Positions 4,945 through 5,849 of a stretch of 5,849 nt of DNA are shown here, piece by piece (the first letter of the stretch is position 1; each line of letters begins with the position of its first letter). The position numbers and the translations under genes were made by a program. The stretch covers positions 1 through 5,849 of the forward strand of contig JAUUYJ010000168.1 in NCBI GenBank assembly GCA_030588275.1, given 5' to 3'. Source of the DNA: Candidatus Zixiibacteriota bacterium. GTDB lineage: Bacteria; Zixibacteria; MSB-5A5; GN15; JAAZOE01. Below the pieces are notes generated by a model. The model was not told the DNA's origin. It saw only the letters and a program-made list of their open reading frames with translations, and ran no database searches.

Positions 4945-4961
4945 TTGTGATCGGAATGTGA
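4945..4961 (+). promoter_or_regulatory. second TTGTGA-N5-ATGTGA motif before the CPBP start
   Basis: TTGTGA (4945-4950) and ATGTGA (4956-4961) repeat, with 5 nt instead of 6 between them, the order seen at 4841-4858. This copy ends 4 nt before the TTG start of the CPBP gene, where a bound protein would block transcription or translation start. Confidence 0.33.
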
Positions 4962-4965
4962 CTGA

Positions 4966-5715
4966 TTGAGCTCTGCAGAAGAAATACCGAAATATGAGAT
5001 GAGCGGTTTGGTGGATGGTTCGACCGAAGAAGCCCCACGCAAATCGGCCGGGACTTATATTGTATTGCTCTTTATGGTCATCCTCTTCCCCCTGTCCAAT
5101 CTGCTAGTGGCTTATTTTGGGGATATGGATATTGATTTTAACCAGTTTGACCTGGTTTGGATCTTCTTTTTTCCCACGATCGTTATGCAATGGTTGATGG
5201 TCGGCGCTGTCGCTTTGGCGATGTGGCGTGAGAATTCTCCAATGAAATCTATTGGGTTGGCTCGGTTTAAGCTGAAATATCTTGGGATTGGCTTGCTATT
5301 TTTGTTTGGATCGAATCTGATTCTATTGAGCCTGCAACAGCTTATGGCCCAATTTGGACTTGAGATACATGGCAATGTCCACGAGATTGTCGAGCAGGCT
5401 TCAGATATGGTCTGGTGGTGGTTGGCCGTTTCGATTACGGCGGCGGTCTGTGAGGAGGTTGTCTTTCGAGGGTATGTGCTGACCCGGATGAAGATGATTA
5501 TGAAGACCGGCTGGGTGATTCCAGTAATTATTGCGACAGCTTCATTTGCGTCGGGCCATCTGTATCAGGGAACCGGCGGTTTTCTATTGATACTTGTTTA
5601 CGGATTGATGTTTTGTGGGTTGTATGTAAAAACCGGCTCAATCTGGCCGGGGATTGTAGCCCACTTTATACAGGATTTCTCGGCGATATTTATTTATAAG
5701 TATATCGATTTTTAG
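4966..5715 (+). CDS. CPBP-family intramembrane metalloprotease (CAAX protease-like)
   Basis: This is an integral membrane protein of the CPBP/Abi (Rce1-like) family. It is predicted to be a glutamate/histidine-dependent intramembrane endopeptidase. The full motif set is visible: EExxxR as CEEVVFRGY (Glu163, Glu164, Arg168), FxxxH as FASGHLYQG (Phe194, His198), and HFIQD (His233, Asp237). After a polar, acidic N-terminus of about 28 residues, hydrophobic segments lie near residues 31-51, 62-86, 105-123, 150-168, 183-197, 204-222 and 228-246. The length of 249 residues is typical. Substrates in bacteria are mostly unknown; relatives process prenylated or secreted peptides or give self-immunity to bacteriocins. 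The frame begins at TTG 4966, directly after an in-frame TGA. An ATG at 4999 (residue 12) is the alternative start, and neither has a strong Shine-Dalgarno. It is transcribed divergently from the sigma-4-like/RHH pair. No bacteriocin gene is visible nearby. Confidence 0.9.
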   Translation: MSSAEEIPKYEMSGLVDGSTEEAPRKSAGTYIVLLFMVILFPLSNLLVAYFGDMDIDFNQFDLVWIFFFPTIVMQWLMVGAVALAMWRENSPMKSIGLARFKLKYLGIGLLFLFGSNLILLSLQQLMAQFGLEIHGNVHEIVEQASDMVWWWLAVSITAAVCEEVVFRGYVLTRMKMIMKTGWVIPVIIATASFASGHLYQGTGGFLLILVYGLMFCGLYVKTGSIWPGIVAHFIQDFSAIFIYKYIDF

Positions 5716-5741
5716 CCACAAGGGATGGCGATAAATTGAGA

Positions 5742-5756
5742 CAGGCGTAATGCCTG
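5742..5756. repeat. small hairpin repeat, copy 1 (CAGGC-GTAAT-GCCTG)
   Basis: A perfect 5-bp stem (5742-5746 with 5752-5756) encloses the loop GTAAT, 26 nt after the CPBP stop codon. It is not followed by a T-run, so it is a poor Rho-independent terminator. The same 11-mer GGCGTAATGCC recurs at 5838-5848. Confidence 0.6.
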
Positions 5757-5835
5757 ATTCAGGATTTGTAAAATCAATCATCTCTAAATTATATGAATAA
5801 TTGTGGAAGACGGTGCGGAGCGAATCTGTTTAGTT

Positions 5836-5849
5836 CGGGCGTAATGCCC
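5836..5849. repeat. small hairpin repeat, copy 2 (CGGGC-GTAAT-GCCC, cut by window end)
   Basis: This has the same GTAAT loop and GGC/GCC stem as copy 1. The second stem pair is G-C here (5837 with 5849) instead of A-T, a compensatory change that keeps pairing. The last stem base is beyond the window edge, so the full extent cannot be seen. Confidence 0.55.

Noticed and set aside
4806..5042. Minus-strand 78-codon frame in the divergent region
   Set aside because: It is antisense to the CPBP N-terminus and the intergenic palindrome, with no ribosome site or recognisable motif.
5716..5730. Terminator directly after the CPBP stop (GCCA...TGGC)
   Set aside because: The stem is only 4 bp and has no following T-run.

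Overview
The window is ordinary bacterial chromosome-like DNA: tightly packed genes, strong GGAGG-type ribosome binding sites, and no mobile-element, rRNA, tRNA or CRISPR signature. The source looks like a free-living bacterium that makes dNTPs with an adenosylcobalamin-dependent (class II) ribonucleotide reductase and dTMP with the flavin-dependent ThyX. This pair works with or without oxygen and is common in uncultivated and anaerobic or facultative lineages. The style of the hypothetical proteins faintly recalls Zixibacteria-like candidate phyla, but I cannot fix the taxon from this window.

Layout, left to right. (1) Positions 1-560, minus strand: the N-terminal 186 codons of an unrecognised protein that runs off the left edge. 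(2) 574-610: a perfect 16-bp hairpin, read as the terminator of the next unit. (3) 626-2899 (nrdJ) and 2916-3605 (thyX), both minus: a two-gene operon, thyX first, with a 16-nt gap. (4) 3606-3982: a 377-bp non-coding control region. It holds two NrdR-box-like sites exactly 31 bp apart, two DnaA-box-like sites, phased A-tracts, a -35/-10 region with a dyad, and a leader that may encode a 13-residue peptide. (5) 3983-4225 and 4226-4735, both minus: a ribbon-helix-helix protein and, directly upstream with no spacer, a sigma-region-4-like protein carrying a C-terminal Cys/His motif. (6) 4736-4965: a divergent intergenic region with a 12-bp palindrome and a twice-occurring TTGTGA/ATGTGA motif. (7) 4966-5715, plus: a CPBP-family (CAAX protease-like) membrane protein. 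(8) 5716-5849: non-coding, with two copies of a small hairpin around GTAAT whose stems differ by a compensatory base pair.

How the parts fit: ThyX and NrdJ supply dTTP and the other dNTPs. Their shared upstream region appears to combine the dNTP-pool repressor NrdR with the replication initiator DnaA. This resembles the regulatory logic of the E. coli nrdAB promoter, here placed in front of an unrelated enzyme class plus thymidylate synthase. The upstream RHH/sigma-4-like pair encodes two putative DNA-binding proteins made in a translationally coupled way. They lie just upstream of this promoter with no obvious terminator between, but no functional link to dNTP synthesis is proven.
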